A stretch of 13,074 nt of DNA from Strigomonas culicis (lineage: Eukaryota; Euglenozoa; Kinetoplastea; Trypanosomatida; Trypanosomatidae), in the NCBI GenBank assembly GCA_000482145.1, contig AUXH01000541.1:1-13074 (forward strand). Reading direction: 5' to 3'. The first letter of the stretch is position 1. Every line of letters begins with the position of its first letter. The position numbers and the translations under genes are program-made. Below are positions 1 to 6,729 of this stretch, piece after piece. The notes beneath the pieces were generated by a model. It was not told the DNA's origin, made no database searches, and was given only the letters and a program-made list of their open reading frames with translations.

Positions 1-439
1 GTCTGTCCTTTGTCGAAAGAACAACAAGTAAAGGTTGCTTGTTACGGGCTTCCTTCTTTAGCGCTTTTTCAACCGACGTAATCACACGTTCCTCTTTTTC
101 TGTCACGTCCACACGAACAGGCACAAGGGTTTGGGAAATGGAAGTAGAAGAATTGGACCCTTCCAGAGATGCAAGATCATTCGGTCGCACTGCGACACGC
201 CAGTAAGAGGGCTTCTTAGCGACCAAAGCAACCATCAATCTGACTTGAAAGCATTCACATCGCGGTGGAGATACAACTTCCTCAGCTGCACTGCGGCCCC
301 AGACCCATGACGAAATTATTCCCTCTTTTGTCACTGACGATGCCCTACCCTCTTTTGGTACTGACGATGCCCTTCTTTCACGTCCATCAACAGATGGAAA
401 CGCAGGAGGGTTGCTTTTATCGTTTTTCTTCTTGCCCAT
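1..439 (-). CDS. Unknown protein, amino-terminal part only (runs off left edge)
   Basis: This is an open frame of 146 complete codons that continues past the left edge, so the carboxy-terminal part is missing. I do not recognise the family. The start is the first ATG of the frame (437-439); the frame stays open upstream to a TAA in the leader near 593-595 without another ATG. The protein begins with MGKKK. Residues 22-40 hold a 9-residue tandem duplication (RASSV-P/T-KEG twice) in a Ser/Arg/Lys-rich, probably disordered segment. A more hydrophobic region follows at about 62-85, and the visible part ends in charged helix and strand (LKKEARNKQPLLVVL near 127-141). A second ATG at codon 69 (233-235) is an alternative start that would remove the repeat. 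A TTTTTTTTTCAG acceptor lies about 130 bases upstream of the first ATG. The reading frame is probably real; its function is unknown. Confidence 0.65.
   Translation of the reverse strand, partial: MGKKKNDKSNPPAFPSVDGRERRASSVPKEGRASSVTKEGIISSWVWGRSAAEEVVSPPRCECFQVRLMVALVAKKPSYWRVAVRPNDLASLEGSNSSTSISQTLVPVRVDVTEKEERVITSVEKALKKEARNKQPLLVVLSTKDR
321..374 (-). repeat. 27-base in-frame tandem duplication
   Basis: Two adjacent 27-base units (321-347 and 348-374) differ at three positions. They encode the duplicated nonapeptide RASSV-P/T-KEG in the unknown protein at the left edge. Because 27 is a multiple of three, the frame is kept. The sequence shows the duplication directly; any role is unknown. 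Confidence 0.85.
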
Positions 440-568
440 TGGAAAAGTGATAAAGAAATGGTACTCTGTTCTAGCTGACTTATAGAGCCTGAAAGATGAA
501 GTTATCCGAATGCGGGTTTCTTTCAGATATAATGGAAAAAAAAAAGGTTCTTCTTGAAAGAAGGAATA

Positions 569-580
569 CTGAAAAAAAAA
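569..580 (-). promoter_or_regulatory. Predicted trans-splice acceptor of the left-edge gene
   Basis: On the minus strand nine T residues (572-580) are followed directly by CAG (569-571), an ideal polypyrimidine plus AG 3' splice site for spliced-leader addition. It would give a leader of about 130 bases. A second T/C run at about 534-548 with an AG a little downstream is an alternative site. Confidence 0.55.
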
Positions 581-1961
581 GTGCTTTTTTCTTTAAGAAA
601 AAAAAAAGAAGTTTCCGAAAGACTTACGTATCAACAAAAGGTTCAACAAAAGCTTTTTTTTTTTTTTAAGATTAACAACAACGACAAAAGAAAAAAAAAG
701 AGATATTCCTTTTAGAAGAAATGATACTCAATATATATAAGTTACTGATGTAACAGAGAAGAAGGGGAAGCCTCACAAATAAAAAAAAAGCAAAATAATG
801 ACAACAACAAGGAAAAAAAAATCAATGGTACCTGTAATTATTGTTGTATAATTATACGGTGAACGGGAAAAAATAAGATAACAATTAAAAACTGAAAATA
901 AAAAAGAAAAAAACTAATAAAGAAGAATATGTAAAGAGACACCAAGGAGGAGAAAAGTGGGGAAACAAGAGAAAAGAAATAACATAATCACAACCCAGTC
1001 AAGACTCGAAATGCAGCGGGAACAGTTACAGCACGTTTCACGCGTTCAAGAGCACTAAAAGGAAAAGTTCATTCTTTTGTGAAGAAATGTCCACATAAAG
1101 CAGAAGCGTTACACAAAGTAGGTATACACGAAGAAAAAGGAAGGTGATCCATCAATACGTGTTGCGGAAAATTCAGGACCCACTCGAATCAGGTACAACG
1201 TATCCTTCAAGGTCTTAGGTAGCTTGCTCCTTCAGCATACCATGCGCTCTCATATTATGTTTCGGTTCTGTTCCTCAACCAACTGACGCTAACTGGGAAA
1301 TTGGTGCGAGTAGTAACCGACTGCTTCGCCGATCCTGAGAATTCTCTGACTTACTGCAGTGTCTCCAGGAGCATGTTACCGAGGGAGGGCGCTTATCCTG
1401 TAGAAAAAGAGTGCATCGCAAAGGATGCTAATTACATGGAGGGGCAGCTACAAATGACATGCACGGTGCAGTGTGATGTGAGACATAATTATAAGCAGTA
1501 AAGAAATGTACTTTCGGAAGCAACTAGTGATGATTAGTGATGAAGTGAACCAACACTCAAACGAAAGACAACAAGGGATAAGAAGATAATAAAAAGAGAG
1601 AGAAAAATAAGTACGAACAAGAGCACGATGCAATTCTGTGTCATTACCTTACAGGTTTATCATAGGGAGCGAAGTATAGCTGCCCTTATTCCAAAACGGG
1701 TATGTGTCTACAACGCTGTCAATGAGCAGCGGTAGCAATTAAAAGGGAGTGAGTGGATGTTTAACTTCAAGTTCAGTATTATTAATTAAGTAACTGAAAA
1801 AAAAAACTCACGAATATGTATGTATATAAAAACAAGATGCTGCAAGTGCAGGAATAGAGAAGAAAAAAAGAGAACTGCAGTTGGCTCCACCGTAAAACAG
1901 TCTCTGCATCTCTCCTGTTCCCGCTTTACAGTTATTTGCTCTCTTTCAGCAGCGCACCGCA
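581..1961. other. Gene-poor stretch of about 1.4 kb
   Basis: I see no convincing gene here. It should hold the 3' untranslated region of the DnaJ-like gene and spacer before the left-edge gene. The part at 581-1000 is very A-rich on the plus strand with many short A runs and one 14-base T run (654-667). The part at about 1140-1500 is less biased in composition. It holds a plus-strand frame open from 1223 to 1501 without an early ATG, and on the minus strand a pyrimidine run ending in CTACAG near 1398-1413 that looks like a splice acceptor but is followed by only a seven-codon ATG frame. At 1525-1543 the 9-mer tagtgatga occurs twice with one base between. No tRNA, rRNA or snoRNA could be supported. 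Confidence 0.6.
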
Positions 1962-2924
1962 CTACTGTGCAGCGCAGCCGACATTCGGTGCACCGTCCTC
2001 TTCCTCTGCTTCTTCACTCTTCTGTATTTCCTCCTTTACAACGCTGAGTTCTTGTTTGGAAACGTAGCATGGGTATTCGGAAACAGTGCTATGGGAAGTA
2101 TTCGGCCCTGGCAAGCTCTTGGCAATATCTTCACACTGATGAACACTCAAGGACACTGGAAACTGGACGTGGAAGGCAACAAGCAGGTCACCGAAAGCGC
2201 TGGGGCTGCCGACAACCGGCATTCCCTCCCCGCGGACGCACATAATCTCCCCTGGTCGAGTCACCTCGCCGCGGGGGCGGCGAAGCACGAGCTGACGGTG
2301 ATCTAGATGTTCGAATTGCGTTTGAAACCCACACAAGGCCTCCTCAATCGTCAGATCCACAGAAAGCAATAGGTTCGGCCCCTGACGTGTGAAGCGTGCG
2401 TGCTTCTCTTCATTGACCACGAGCACCAGGTCAAATGCCTTATTACCACGCATGTCGCCCTGGCCAGCGAGCCGTATCTTACTGCCGTTTGACAAGCCCT
2501 TTTCGACGTTTACCTCTGCCGTGGTCTGCTTCTCCACCACCTTGTTGCCGCTGCAATCCGGGCACTTGTCTTTCTCCGCGATGCACTCGCCAGTGCCGTG
2601 GCACATGTCGCACGTGGTCTGAAACTGCTGATACATCATGCCCATCTGCTGCACCAAAATGCGGATGCCACTTCCACGGCACCCCGGACAGCGCGAAGAC
2701 GTGGCTGCCACCTTCTTTCGCTTACCCTTTATGCCGGAGCCGCCGCAAGCGACACAGGGACAAGAGCGCGTGTACGCATAGGGAAACGTCTTTCCACAGT
2801 ACAAATCCTCTAGCGACAGATCAACGGAGAAGACGCTGTCGAAGCTGCCCTTGGCTTGCTGCCGAGGACCGGCGCCTCCTCCAAAGAAGGCACTGAAAAC
2901 GTCGTTGATGTCAGCACTGTGCAT
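1962..2924 (-). CDS. Type I DnaJ/Hsp40-like protein lacking the J domain, with CaaX box
   Basis: The 320-residue product matches the part of type I (Ydj1-like) Hsp40s that follows the J domain. It has a short DVFSAFFGGG stretch like the G/F linker (8-17), a first substrate-binding segment (about 28-55), and a four-unit zinc region with CxxCxGxG motifs at 57-64, 79-86 and 105-112 and a CxxCxGNK variant at 121-128. The second half of the client-binding beta domains follows (about 130-256). The tail is acidic and ends in Cys-Ala-Ala-Gln, a CaaX farnesylation signal as in Ydj1 homologues. No HPD tripeptide or J domain exists in this frame or in the upstream frames I read. The frame opens earlier at a double ATG (3066-3071), but the added 49 residues are translated T-run and GA-repeat leader, so I chose the ATG at 2922-2924. 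Known type I proteins bind unfolded clients and pass them to Hsp70; without a J domain this one should bind clients but not stimulate Hsp70. That is inference. Confidence 0.85.
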   Translation of the reverse strand: MHSADINDVFSAFFGGGAGPRQQAKGSFDSVFSVDLSLEDLYCGKTFPYAYTRSCPCVACGGSGIKGKRKKVAATSSRCPGCRGSGIRILVQQMGMMYQQFQTTCDMCHGTGECIAEKDKCPDCSGNKVVEKQTTAEVNVEKGLSNGSKIRLAGQGDMRGNKAFDLVLVVNEEKHARFTRQGPNLLLSVDLTIEEALCGFQTQFEHLDHRQLVLRRPRGEVTRPGEIMCVRGEGMPVVGSPSAFGDLLVAFHVQFPVSLSVHQCEDIAKSLPGPNTSHSTVSEYPCYVSKQELSVVKEEIQKSEEAEEEDGAPNVGCAAQ

Positions 2925-2950
2925 CCTATTTTGATCGGCGGGTTTATGGT

Positions 2951-2968
2951 TCTCTCTCTCTCTCTCTC
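2951..2968. repeat. TC dinucleotide repeat, nine units
   Basis: A perfect (TC)9 on the plus strand, read as (GA)9 in the transcript. It lies between the predicted acceptor and the chosen start of the DnaJ-like gene, so it would be in the mRNA leader. Translated in the longer frame it gives the implausible REREREN-like peptide. Confidence 0.9.
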
Positions 2969-2983
2969 CCTGTATATATAGTT

Positions 2984-3049
2984 CTTGTCGGTTAAAAAAA
3001 AAAGCAGTGTGTGCTGACTCCACAAAAAATGTAGAAGAGAGAAAGACGT
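2984..3049 (-). promoter_or_regulatory. Predicted trans-splice acceptor region of the DnaJ-like gene
   Basis: On the minus strand a pyrimidine-rich run (about 3020-3049) is followed by AG at 3018-3019 and CAG at 3014-3016, and then a run of ten T (2994-3003) is followed by CAAG (2984-2987). Whichever AG is used, the upstream double ATG at 3066-3071 is removed from the mature mRNA and the ATG at 2922-2924 becomes the first in the main frame. Confidence 0.5.
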
Positions 3050-3229
3050 CATAATTACTATTTTTCATCATGTTACCTCACTTTTTGTGGCCAATGATCG
3101 CAGAATTATGGCGTGAACACGAATCACGGCCCATTACATTATACAGGAAACCTGCTTTTTATCGATATAGCAAACAGTGTGAGCATCCACACACAAAAAA
3201 AAAAGAGGGAGTTCCTCACTAAGAATGAT

Positions 3230-3691
3230 TCAGTCGTCGTCACAATCGTCATCCTCCGCACAGATCGGAGGGAGACGTCCAGTAGCAAGGCGTCGCGCAA
3301 CAGGATCCTGGAGAATGCCCCTTGCCACCGCTCCAAGAGGTACTTCTTGATGTGGAGGCGCACACAAGTAAGCCGCATCGTCGCTGGCCTCGCTAGAGCT
3401 GCATCGCTCAATGGGGCATTCACAGCCCACAGCGAGGCCCTTTTTGCGAACAGGGCAAGCTACATAGTGTTCATAAAAGGATGTTGGACCATTCGCATCA
3501 TTACGATCCACACAGGCTTGCGTTTCACTGTCGTACTCGGCCTCATTAATCGGCTGCATTAAGCGGCTTTCATCCAACTCACTGCAACACTTGTTATAGT
3601 CCAAAAAGTTATGAAGAGTTGGTGGTTTCACAACAACAATAACAAGGTCTTTACAGCGGAGAATTTCTGTTCGCTCCACGTGCACGCTCAT
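3230..3691 (-). CDS. Unknown cysteine-rich protein with acidic tail
   Basis: The 153-residue product is not one I recognise. It has 11 cysteines (13, 35, 36, 60, 79, 90, 92, 97, 110, 144, 150), with a cluster CECPIERC at 90-97 and a CC pair at 35-36. Their spacing does not fit a standard RING, FYVE or CCCH finger. An amino-terminal hydrophobic strand (LVIVVV, 16-21) suggests a folded core. Residues 121-140 look like an amphipathic helix (GILQDPVARRLATGRL), and the tail is strongly acidic (EDDDCDDD). No signal peptide or membrane segment is evident. The frame extends upstream to 3805 but only with a GTG; the ATG at 3689-3691 is the first usable start and lies downstream of a good acceptor tract. 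A plus-strand frame over the same DNA lacks an ATG start and opposes the direction of all other genes. Confidence 0.6.
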   Translation of the reverse strand: MSVHVERTEILRCKDLVIVVVKPPTLHNFLDYNKCCSELDESRLMQPINEAEYDSETQACVDRNDANGPTSFYEHYVACPVRKKGLAVGCECPIERCSSSEASDDAAYLCAPPHQEVPLGAVARGILQDPVARRLATGRLPPICAEDDDCDDD

Positions 3692-4039
3692 TGGTATTGC
3701 GTCGGTTCGGGTGCTACGAAGACCTAAAAGTAATAGTATACTCCTATACGTGTGTGGCGATGTGCTACAGCTAATGTCGGTGCTCTTCTTATAGTACCGT
3801 GGCACTGTGGAGACTAGCCGGGCTCTTTGTCGTTGTCAATGATTGAGAAAAGAAAACGAAGGAGAGGGGGGGGGGGCAAATGAAAGAAAGGGAAGTAAGC
3901 CGAGAAGAAAACGCAACAAGATAGTGGAAGGCGACACCCGAAGAGAAAGCTGCAACTCTTTAACGCATTCCGAAGAGAGAAGAAAAAGGAGAGAAAAAAA
4001 AGTCCGAACACTTGTCGTTGGAGGACGTGCGATTTATAA
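3692..4039. other. Spacer: leader of the unknown gene and 3' UTR of the cyclophilin gene
   Basis: A purine-rich plus strand includes 11 G in a row (3866-3876), which is a C-run in the transcript. Short frames here on both strands are translations of this low-complexity sequence. I see no gene beyond the splice signal listed separately. Confidence 0.6.
3825..3876 (-). promoter_or_regulatory. Predicted trans-splice acceptor of the unknown 153-residue gene
   Basis: In the transcript a run of 11 C followed by C/T-rich sequence (3845-3876) leads to the first AG at 3825-3826 (CAAAG). Further AGs follow within 20 bases. The resulting leader would be about 130 bases. Confidence 0.5.
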
Positions 4040-4720
4040 TTAGTCTTTCTCTTTTAAGACACCACAGTCATCGATGAGGACATGTGCAGAGGGCTTTCCA
4101 CTCGAAGTGCCAAAGGATTCCAGTTTCTTAACAAATTCGTACCCCTTCACGACCTGACCAAACACAACATGCTGTCGGTTCAACCAAGGGCATGAAACGG
4201 TACAAATGAAAAACTGCGACCCATTGGTGTTTCGTCCTGCATTAGCCATGGAGAGGATGCCAGGCCCTTTGTGTTCTCCGGCCTTGCCTTCAAAAGACTC
4301 ATCGCGGAAACGCACACCGTAGAGCGAGCAGCCCCCCGTTCCATTCCCACGTGTAATATCACCGCCTTGGATCATGAAGTTGGGAATAATCCGATGAAAA
4401 ACACAATTCTTGTAGCACAACGGCTTCCGCTCCGGCGTGACGCCTGCCCCGCCGCGACACAGCTCACGAAAACTACGAGTCGTGATAGGAACCGTGTCGT
4501 CGAAGAGCTCCATCTCAATTCGACCAATGGGGTTGCGCTTCACACCACCGAAAAAATTGTAGCCCGTTTCCTCAGCGACATCAAAAAAAACTAACGAGTT
4601 GGCCGGATTAGAAGGGTGTGGTGGAAAGTATCCTTTTTGGGAGCTTGCCTCCGCGCATGTTGAAAAGTAAGAGTGAAGGGACGCGCCACACAAGAACGCA
4701 CCCGCTGCTTTCACGAACAT
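4040..4720 (-). CDS. Cyclophilin-type peptidyl-prolyl cis-trans isomerase with amino-terminal leader
   Basis: The 226-residue product holds a complete cyclophilin domain at about 43-223 that should catalyse prolyl peptide-bond isomerisation. The active-site block [14 protein letters not shown] (108-121) gives R110, F115, M116 and Q118, equivalent to human CypA R55, F60, M61 and Q63. N160, Q169, F171, W179 and H184 match N102, Q111, F113, W121 and H126. W179 is the residue linked to cyclosporin binding, so sensitivity is expected. A roughly ten-residue insertion (50-60, rich in Gly and Phe) lies near the amino end of the domain, and the segment before the FHR block is longer than in CypA. Residues 1-28 form a short hydrophobic, Ala/Ser/Cys-rich leader that could be a signal or mitochondrial presequence. 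The frame also runs to a TTG at 4732; the ATG at 4718-4720 is the first real start. Confidence 0.95.
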   Translation of the reverse strand: MFVKAAGAFLCGASLHSYFSTCAEASSQKGYFPPHPSNPANSLVFFDVAEETGYNFFGGVKRNPIGRIEMELFDDTVPITTRSFRELCRGGAGVTPERKPLCYKNCVFHRIIPNFMIQGGDITRGNGTGGCSLYGVRFRDESFEGKAGEHKGPGILSMANAGRNTNGSQFFICTVSCPWLNRQHVVFGQVVKGYEFVKKLESFGTSSGKPSAHVLIDDCGVLKEKD

Positions 4721-4738
4721 CTTTTCAGTCAATATAGA

Positions 4739-4742
<4 letters not shown>

Positions 4743-4772
<30 letters not shown>
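4743..4772. repeat. TG dinucleotide repeat, 15 units
   Basis: A perfect (TG)15 on the plus strand, read as (CA)15 in the transcript. It lies between the predicted splice acceptor and the start codon of the cyclophilin gene, so it should be in the mRNA leader. Its length is likely to vary between strains. Confidence 0.92.
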
Positions 4773-4775
<3 letters not shown>

Positions 4776-4789
4776 AAAGAAATATATCC

Positions 4790-4833
4790 CTAACGCAACG
4801 TTTTCCGTCAGATTAAAGGGAGAGAAAGGAAGC
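4790..4833 (-). promoter_or_regulatory. Predicted trans-splice acceptor of the cyclophilin gene
   Basis: A C/T-rich run in the transcript (about 4812-4833) is followed, after an AG-free stretch, by TTAG with AG at 4790-4791. This gives a leader of about 70 bases containing the CA repeat. An AG directly before the ATG (4721-4722) is an alternative but would leave almost no leader. Confidence 0.45.
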
Positions 4834-4967
4834 AATCGGGAGACACACACACACAGAAAAGCGGTCAACTAGACAATTGCCGGCACCCACTCTATGCAGG
4901 CATCTGTGCTGATCCCTCTGAAAAAAAAAAAATGATATGAATCAACGCATTAGGCCCATACACCTCG

Positions 4968-6188
4968 CTACTTACGAATTAACACAATTAATTTACAAAA
5001 CGACATGGTCAGCGATCGAATCATTTCCAAGTGGGAGAGGGCATCGTCCAATCGCGTCATCAAAACTACATCAAACACATCCGCCCATTGTCTTTCCAAC
5101 AAAGCGCAAAACTCTGTCATTCCATCGCGATGTGCCTCGCAGCACAAGATGGCCTTCCCCCCTTGCTCCAGCAATGAAGCGAAGCACGGAAGAATGAAGG
5201 CGGCGATCGTGTAGTCGTACACAATATCTCCCGCAAATACTAATTGAAAGGTGCGCTGCCATGCCAAAGGAACGTCTTTCATATCCATCACTTTCGGCTC
5301 CACCGCAATTGGTTGGTCCCCGCCGGCGCAAACAAGGCGAGCGAAAAGCGCCCCGTTTCTCTCCGCGAGGGACCGTCTCACTTCCTCTACGACAGACGCT
5401 GCAACATCAGTGACAAACAGCTCCACACGGCCTCCACCGGTTCTTCGAGAAGAGCTCGTATGCGACGCGTTTTCACAGTTCTCAGTATGCCGTAGCATCA
5501 GTTCGGTAAGCACCACGGAAGCCAAGCCAGTTCCACATCCAACTTCAATCAAACGGCAGCGGCATTCAGGTCCCTTTTCGAGATAGGGAAGGACAAGCGA
5601 ATGAAAGGTTTCTGTCAAGTAGAGGGAAAGGCCCACTTCCCCAGCCCATAGACGGGCACCCGTCTCCCCACTGCAGTAGTCGTCGTAGCCGACGCAGACG
5701 CGCATGGTGTCAACAGGCTGACAGGTCGAGCAGTGTGCATTCACACGACGAAGTTCTTTCACGTCCAAAAAAGTATCGGGAGACCGCCGCGTCACACCCT
5801 TCCCACAGTTACTGATGCACTGCGGTGCCAAAACAAGCAGTGCATCAATAGTGTCGCTATAGGACTCCTCTGCCCCTCGTTCCGCTTCCATCAAAAGCAG
5901 CTTGACAACTCGAGTTAGAGGCGAAACAAAGTCACAAAAGTTATCATCCATGCAGTCACCGTCGTATCTTAGGCCTAGTGCACTGTAGCGACTCAAAAGT
6001 GTCAGCATTTCTTTCAGATTTAAAAGGTTCTCCGAAGGAAACGGTTGTCCCGTCTTACACGTACCTTCCACTGAGGACACAATTTCACCTAGCTTTGACA
6101 ACAGACCACGAAAGCCCCCATAGACGGCGTCAACGGTGTCCCATGGTGACGTGTCAACAAAGGTCAAGCTAGTATTTCTAGAGAACAT
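4968..6188 (-). CDS. Putative METTL21/FAM86-type (Methyltransf_16) S-adenosylmethionine methyltransferase
   Basis: The 406-residue product has a carboxy-terminal seven-beta-strand methyltransferase domain (about 165-406) of the class that methylates lysines in translation factors and chaperones. Motif I, binding S-adenosylmethionine, is LIEVGCGTGLAS (213-224). It is preceded by the ETGARLWAGEVGLSLYL block (175-191) that resembles the family's T-G-x-x-x-W start. D261 fits the acidic motif II residue, and AGDIVYD (319-325) is the family's signature motif (usually A-D-x-x-Y-D). The amino-terminal 160 residues are helical and acidic with several cysteines, and I recognise no domain there. The substrate cannot be told from sequence. 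The frame runs upstream to 6275, but that section is the translated polypyrimidine tract and starts with TTG; the ATG at 6186-6188 follows a TCTCAG acceptor by about 23 bases. An alternative is a non-protein substrate. Confidence 0.8.
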   Translation of the reverse strand: MFSRNTSLTFVDTSPWDTVDAVYGGFRGLLSKLGEIVSSVEGTCKTGQPFPSENLLNLKEMLTLLSRYSALGLRYDGDCMDDNFCDFVSPLTRVVKLLLMEAERGAEESYSDTIDALLVLAPQCISNCGKGVTRRSPDTFLDVKELRRVNAHCSTCQPVDTMRVCVGYDDYCSGETGARLWAGEVGLSLYLTETFHSLVLPYLEKGPECRCRLIEVGCGTGLASVVLTELMLRHTENCENASHTSSSRRTGGGRVELFVTDVAASVVEEVRRSLAERNGALFARLVCAGGDQPIAVEPKVMDMKDVPLAWQRTFQLVFAGDIVYDYTIAAFILPCFASLLEQGGKAILCCEAHRDGMTEFCALLERQWADVFDVVLMTRLDDALSHLEMIRSLTMSFCKLIVLIRK

Positions 6189-6729
6189 CGCATCACTGCA
6201 AGCAACTACAGCTGAGAAAGAAGACAGAAAGAGTGACGTGAAAAAAAAGGATACAATGAAGAAGACACCAAACAAAGAGATGAAGCTTGTCTATAACACC
6301 GTTCTGGATTTAATCAAACAAAACGGAGCACTTCAATTGATGAAGAGACAAAAAAAAGAAATATAAATTCATATTCTTCACTTTCTCATTTAATCTCTCT
6401 TTTCTGTGTTGTTTCGTGTTCTACCAGAATATCATACAGCATTTCATTTGGATGCGCATTCTGCTTTTTTTTTTTCGTTTGAAACAACCGTACGCCGCAC
6501 TATACAACTTATGACACAACTACACAAGAGTAAGGAGGGACAGAACTAAAGGAAACCAAAAACGTAAAAACACCCGTCTATAGAATATCATTTTTTCCTT
6601 CGTCCACCATCTAATCTATGCCGGTAATATGAAGAAGAAGAAAACAAAATTAAGTATCAGTCAATACTGCATCATCGTACATTATGTTCTTCATGTAGAG
6701 TGGTAAAAAAGCACTCCATGGAGAGGCAG
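6189..6729. other. Spacer: 3' UTR of the 434-residue gene and methyltransferase leader
   Basis: AT-rich sequence with T and A runs (for example T-rich 6465-6476) and no convincing coding frame. A plus-strand frame at 6136-6366 is opposite to the transcription unit, overlaps the methyltransferase start, and is lysine-rich translation of A-runs. The acceptor tract at 6212-6250 is listed separately. Confidence 0.6.
6212..6250 (-). promoter_or_regulatory. Predicted trans-splice acceptor of the methyltransferase gene
   Basis: The transcript reads a long C/T-rich tract (6215-6250) ending in TCTCAG, with CAG at 6212-6214. The ATG follows after about 23 bases. Translated, the tract imitates a hydrophobic signal peptide, which is why the longer frame should not be used. 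Confidence 0.65.

Larger units (their letters stand above)
2925..3229. other. Spacer: DnaJ-like leader and 3' UTR of the unknown 153-residue gene
   Basis: The stretch contains a short TC repeat (2951-2968), the predicted acceptor region of the DnaJ-like gene (2984-3049), and an A-run at about 3195-3204 (a T-run in the transcript). The last lies only about 25 bases beyond the stop codon of the upstream gene, too close to serve as the DnaJ acceptor tract while leaving a normal 3' untranslated region. I see no additional gene. Confidence 0.6.

Noticed and set aside
2435..2896. Plus-strand 153-codon frame opposite the DnaJ-like gene
   Set aside because: It is the antisense shadow of the zinc-finger region (Cys and Gly codons read backwards), with no independent support.
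3064..3070. ATGATGA resembling a snoRNA C box on the minus strand
   Set aside because: It is the double ATG upstream of the DnaJ-like gene, and no D box lies within a normal snoRNA distance.
3113..3562. 149-codon plus-strand frame
   Set aside because: It starts with GTG, opposes all other genes, and is the shadow of the minus-strand cysteine-rich gene.
3692..3805. Extension of the 153-residue unknown protein to 191 residues
   Set aside because: The extended start is GTG, and no upstream ATG exists in frame; kinetoplastid nuclear genes start with ATG.
4788..4794. CCCTAAC telomere-like heptamer (also near 12857)
   Set aside because: Single isolated copies, not tandem; expected by chance.
6189..6275. 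Hydrophobic signal-peptide-like amino end on the methyltransferase frame
   Set aside because: It begins with TTG and is the translation of the polypyrimidine tract and TCTCAG splice acceptor, so it should not be in the mature mRNA.
6136..6366. Plus-strand lysine-rich 76-codon frame
   Set aside because: It overlaps the methyltransferase start and acceptor on the opposite strand and is a translation of A-rich sequence.
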